Of a stretch of 64,000 nucleotides of DNA, positions 59,971 through 64,000 are shown piece after piece. The stretch is from Cryptomeria japonica (Eukaryota > Streptophyta > Pinopsida > Cupressales > Cupressaceae): positions 485,057,900-485,121,899 of the forward strand of contig NC_081406.1 of assembly GCF_030272615.1 (NCBI RefSeq), given 5' to 3'. Both the position numbers and the translations under genes were made by a program. Within the stretch, counting starts at the first letter, position 1. Every line of letters starts with the position of its first letter. A model generated the notes under the pieces. It searched no databases. It saw nothing but the letters and a program-made list of their open reading frames with translations, and was not told where the DNA came from.

Positions 59971-61190
59971 ATCTCCCCCTTTGGCATTGATGTCAACTCA
60001 TGTAGTATCTGACATACTACAGATTCTCTCTCTCCTCCTTTGTGTGTTCTATGGATTCTCACACATGTAGTATTCGGTAAACTATAGATTCTCTCTCCCC
60101 CTTTGACAATAATGGCAAAGGGCACTAACAGGGTTTCTCTCCTCCTGTTCTTTACTGGGCACTGACAAAGTTTTCTCTCCCCCTTTTTCTCTACTGGATG
60201 CTTCTCCTCCTTTGACCATCATACTTTGCATCCTCTCAATTAACAACACTTGAGATGGAGAGCTGATACCAATTTTTAAACAACCAACTGTATGTACAAA
60301 CTAGATACCTATTGCATATACAAGTCTAAAACAAATTGAAGGCACATGTGTCAGTGAATACAACATACCTGCCGGTCAGACTGCTTCACCTCCCCTTGAT
60401 ATGCATACGCCATTTTGACTCCAAATTGATGATACCAAGTGTTGAAGCTAATACTGATACCAATTGTGTCTCTTCCGATACCAAATGGATGCTCTCTTGT
60501 GTAGGTAATTCTCCCTCTTTACAAGAAACACTCCTAGTGGTCTAGTTGTGATTTCAATTAAGTACAAATTGAATAGACATTGAAATACCTCACAACCCCA
60601 AACCGATGAGCACATCCCAAGGTCTCAATCATACTAGTACATCCATAGACACTTGCACTCCTTCTGTGTCCAATAAGTTTGATACAAGTCAGAAAACATG
60701 GTTGTCAACTCCCCCTAGGTCATAGATCTTAGGTCCTCATTGCCTATCAAGTTCTAAAGCAGAGCTCCAATATGCACCTTATACTGGTTGAGTTGTGCAT
60801 GTGTGATCTACTGATGATATTTCAACTCCATTATATTCACCACAACTTATGACATGATCCTAGATGTACACAATGCCATACAATATCACTATCATGCCAT
60901 ATATCAAATCGGTTAGCCCACAAAGGATGCATGCATACAAGATCAACTATTGGGACAACATATGTCATTTAAGTCTTTTCCAATACTACCTTAGACATAA
61001 AAAACCTCAATCCATGCTACCAAATTTAATGCAATGATCTCGGACCTCATTGACTTACATAACCTGCAATACCGATTGGTATTCGTATCGATGACATACT
61101 ACACATGCTGGTTTTCTATCCTGGTCCATCATCTCTATTGAATCACTTTTCTCTAACTCCTGTCTTCTTATGTCAATTTTCTTTGGATCC
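59971..61190 (-). other. Element E 3' interior, noncoding, purine tracts
   Basis: ATCTCCCCCTTT at the LTR boundary and TCTCCCCCTTT at 60094-60104 on the plus strand. No pol motif in any frame. Confidence 0.7.
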
Positions 61191-63406
61191 CAATTATAAA
61201 TTTTCTATCCATTGACACATGTAGTAGAAATTCATCTCTCATAGGTAGATGTGTAGCCAAGGCAACAACTACACATACTGTCATCTCATTTCCTTCTTAT
61301 ATACTGGAAGCAACTTGTCCTTCCACTAATGGGGTGAATGATATGGTCAATATGTTACTCCCCCTATGGTCTTGCATCTCCTTTTAAGCCTTAGGAGGTA
61401 TCACCTATGCATTGAATGCACAGTGCCAGTCCATGGTTGCATCTTCTTTCTTCTTCCTCCATGCCTGCTTGACTTCACTTTTCTTCCCATTTATAGTCTT
61501 GGGAGCAGGTCTTACCTTCTTTTGCTGATTGGTCCTTGCTCTACTAGATTCTGCCACATGTCTAGAAGAATTGTTCTAGAAGCAAACACTGTTCATGCCA
61601 ATCAAATGGTTGGGGGACCTTCTGTCAAACCGGTTAGACCATCTTCTTTTGGTCATGTTGTTGTAACCGACAACCGGAACCGGTGGAACTCTTGATCCTG
61701 CAGGGGCATTTCTCCTTTTGTTCCATTTAGCCCTTTGACCTCAATATGCTCTATATCCATTTCCATGTTGAGCATAACTATTCCACCGGCTACCATAGGA
61801 CTGAGAATTCTTTTTCCTGCATTCATGACTTCTATGGCCAAATCCATTGCATTGATAACATATAATATTTGCATAACCGGGAGAGGGGATATACATGTTT
61901 ATACTCTTTGAAGCTTTATGCCCATATGCAGGATATCTATGGCAACCTAAATTATTTCTCCTAGATCTTTTTCTTCATTCTTCTTCTCTATGGCCATATC
62001 CATTACATGCAAAGAAGTAACCAAAGAAGGAAGACTTATTACTTACAAATATATTTTGCCAAACATGAGGTGATCTTACTGGTTTGGAATCTCCATTTCT
62101 TCTTCTCCGGGGATGGATCCTTGGTTGTCCACTTTCTGCAGTCCTTCCTTCTAATCTCTTCCACACTTGTCTTGACTTGGGATTAGCAGCATTCCTTTTT
62201 CTTCTACTAGTCGGAGGTCTTCTATGTTGTCTTCTTCTCAAGTTCTTACTTTGGGTGAAGCTGCCTTCTCCCATCTTTCCTTTTCCTTTGGGATCTGCAT
62301 TGTTTCTCCTTCTTCCAGCACTGGTCTTCATCCTTAGCTTCATATCTTCACTAGTTGTAGTCAGGTCAACCTTCTTCCTTGGAGCATTTTTAACTGTGAA
62401 GGTCTGACTCTTGCCATTTCCATTTGAGGAGACAAATTTAATATCTTTGTGGGAGGTCTCCTTGCTTGTAGATAATTCACCGATACCACATCCTAATCCT
62501 CCGGTATCCTTGGAATGGTTTTTCTTCTTCAACATCTTATCTAAGGCATCACTGTTGCCATCAAACCAGATTCTTACCTTGAGCTCATCTTGACATTTTT
62601 CAAGGTCATTTAGGAGATTCTCCATTTCTCCTACTAGTTTCTTATATTCTTTATCTTTTGCCTCTAGCTCATATGCTAGATCTTTACACCTTCATTCCTT
62701 GGTGTCCTCTTGTTGAGTCTTCAACTCTGAGATACATTTCTCAGATACTTAAAGGCATTTGATTAACTGGTTTAGTTCCACAACTACAACATTCTTGAAT
62801 AACTTGTATTCATTCCTCACTCTACTAAGTTCTTCAAGTGCACTTACAAATTCTCCTTCAAGATCAACTTATGCTTCTTCTTCTTCTTCTTTGTCTTCTC
62901 CTTCACTATCACCGTCAAACACATCTTGTCGGTAGGAATGATCTGCATGATCATTCTCAGATGTGTGCCTCCCATCTTTTGATTCTTGAGCCATGAAGAG
63001 GTGAGTTTCTTCTACATCATTTTCATTGCTGCTAACATATCTATCTTCATTTGAAGACTCATGTGTTACATTTTCCTTCTTCCTTCCACAAATCGATTCT
63101 GTAGTGCTAGGCTCATTTCCATAGAGCTTCTTTAATCTATCCCATAGGCTCTTTGTCAATTTGCATCTATCTAGTTGTGAGGAAATATCATCTGAGAGCC
63201 CACGGAGTATAATATTCATTGCATCAGTATCTTCTTTCTACTTCTGGATCGGTGGGAGGATTGACTTGACTAGGACAACCATTTACAACCGACATCAACA
63301 CATCAAACCCTAAAGAGGATAGGTAGACTTCCATCCTATAACTCGAAATAGAATAATTTGAACCATCAAAAACTAGAGTAGGGGTTGACACTAAACAAAC
63401 CATTGT
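61190..63406 (-). pseudogene. Element E gag: UBN2, coiled coil, zinc knuckles
   Basis: Starts with MVCLVSTPTLVFDGSNY at about 63406. The UBN2-like region includes SYRMEVYLSSLGFDVLM and SLWDRLKKLYGNEP (63219-62869 frame), then an acidic tail, a coiled coil with stops (about 62860-62600), a basic region (62625-61975), a first knuckle trace (FFACNGYGHREE) and an intact second knuckle CYQCNGFGHRSHEC (61860-61819). The tail conserved with C ends in ALATHLPMRD (about 61250). Several stops; dead. Confidence 0.8.
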
Positions 63407-63460
63407 GTTCAAATACTAGAATCTACCCAAGTTGGAGAAAGCTTATCACCCAAGAACCTA

Positions 63461-63474
63461 GGCTCTGATACCAA
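63461..63474 (-). promoter_or_regulatory. Element E primer-binding site
   Basis: Reverse strand TTGGTATCAGAGCC, the full copia Met-tRNA site, one base inside the 5' LTR. Confidence 0.88.
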
Positions 63475-63475
63475 T

Positions 63476-63963
63476 TGTTGAACACAAGATGCCACTGAGA
63501 AGGGGGGTGAATAAATGGTTTTCAAACTTTTCCCTTTTCTATCCTATGTGTACATACCGGTTAACAGATCTAACATAAAGAAAACATATTGGTTAGATGG
63601 GAGGATGGCACAAATGCAACCACATATAAAAGGGACATCAAATAACACTAGATGTATGAGGAAAACCCAAGATGGGAAAAACCTTGGTGAGAAATGCTAC
63701 TGGAGTCTACTGCTCCAATCCAGCCTCAAAATGAAACATTCGGTTACAACATTTAGGGCACCAACTCAGTGATTACAAGATCATATAATAAGTACAAATG
63801 TAATCTCCTTGTTACAAATGAACTTTCTAACTCTCATGCAAGTCTCTCCACCTATTCACCTCTATACAGATCTTTGTCGGTTTTCTGCTCACCTTCACTC
63901 TAGTGCAACCTTACCGGTTTAGCCTTATGCTTCTTCTCTGCTCTGCCTTTTCTTTGTTGACAC
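63476..63963 (-). repeat. Element E 5' LTR, truncated by another insertion
   Basis: Aligns with the start of the LTR at 57648 until the sequence switches at 63964. Confidence 0.85.
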
Positions 63964-64000
63964 TGTTAGGATTTCCAAAGATACTGAGAGGGGGGGACGA
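63964..64000 (-). repeat. Edge of another LTR (element Y) inserted in element E
   Basis: TGTTAGGATTTCC, then GATACTGAGAGGGGGGG: the reverse complement of a typical LTR end here (C-tract, CTCTCAGTGTC, CTAACA). Only 37 bp are visible. Confidence 0.6.

Larger units (their letters stand above)
57648..63963 (-). mobile_element. Element E: gag-only long-LTR element, relative of C
   Basis: Read leftward: 5' LTR (63963-63476 visible), primer site (63474-63461), gag (63406 to about 61190), noncoding segment with purine tracts, 3' LTR (59970-57648). No pol. Inserted in the RT of element G; left target duplicate would be CAAAT (57643-57647). Its 5' LTR is itself interrupted at 63964. LTR ends, tandem repeats and gag match element C. 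Confidence 0.88.

Overview
The window looks like repeat-dense nuclear DNA of a large-genome seed plant, most likely a gymnosperm (an inference from LTR elements nested inside one another, decayed ACCGGT-rich LTRs, and a single compact intron-containing host gene). No tRNA, rRNA, CRISPR array or microbial-style operon was seen.

Layout. 1-189 is the end of an LTR (element X) inserted in the 5' LTR of copia element A (190-11851). A carries a complete insertion, element B (3874-10357, target duplication ACCAA), and A itself sits in a reverse-strand LINE fragment (11852-13450). A gypsy LTR/gag relic (13780-14490) follows. Element C (15186-23334, target duplication ACACT) and copia element D (23375-29258) were inserted 35 bp apart in the same host sequence. 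Next come a second reverse-strand LINE fragment (29264-31352), a long decayed reverse-strand ORF of unknown type (31440-34898), an array of about 17 imperfect 33-bp palindromes (35051-36178), and a gypsy protease/RT relic with its LTR (36650-38100). The only host gene is a five-exon cytokinin dehydrogenase (CKX) on the minus strand, 39073-42382. To its right, a third gypsy relic is split by element F (45500-52636, minus strand) and copia element G (53375 onward). G is interrupted by element E (57648 onward, minus strand), and E's other LTR is interrupted at 63964 by the edge of another element, Y.

A, D and G are copies of one copia family (UBN2-type gag, protease, integrase, RT, RNase H). All are broken, each differently. 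B and F are related to each other. They have gag-like coiled-coil/zinc-knuckle ORFs and no pol, but carry a second long ORF of about 1,000 codons that I cannot assign. C and E form a third group with gag but no pol (TR-GAG type). All share LTR signals: TGTT...AACA or TACA ends, a methionine-tRNA primer site, a C-tract just before the LTR end, and two purine tracts. They also share inverted-repeat arms that bracket the purine tract and the start of the LTR. A plausible reading is that the pol-less families used the enzymes of copia relatives; nothing in the window proves this.
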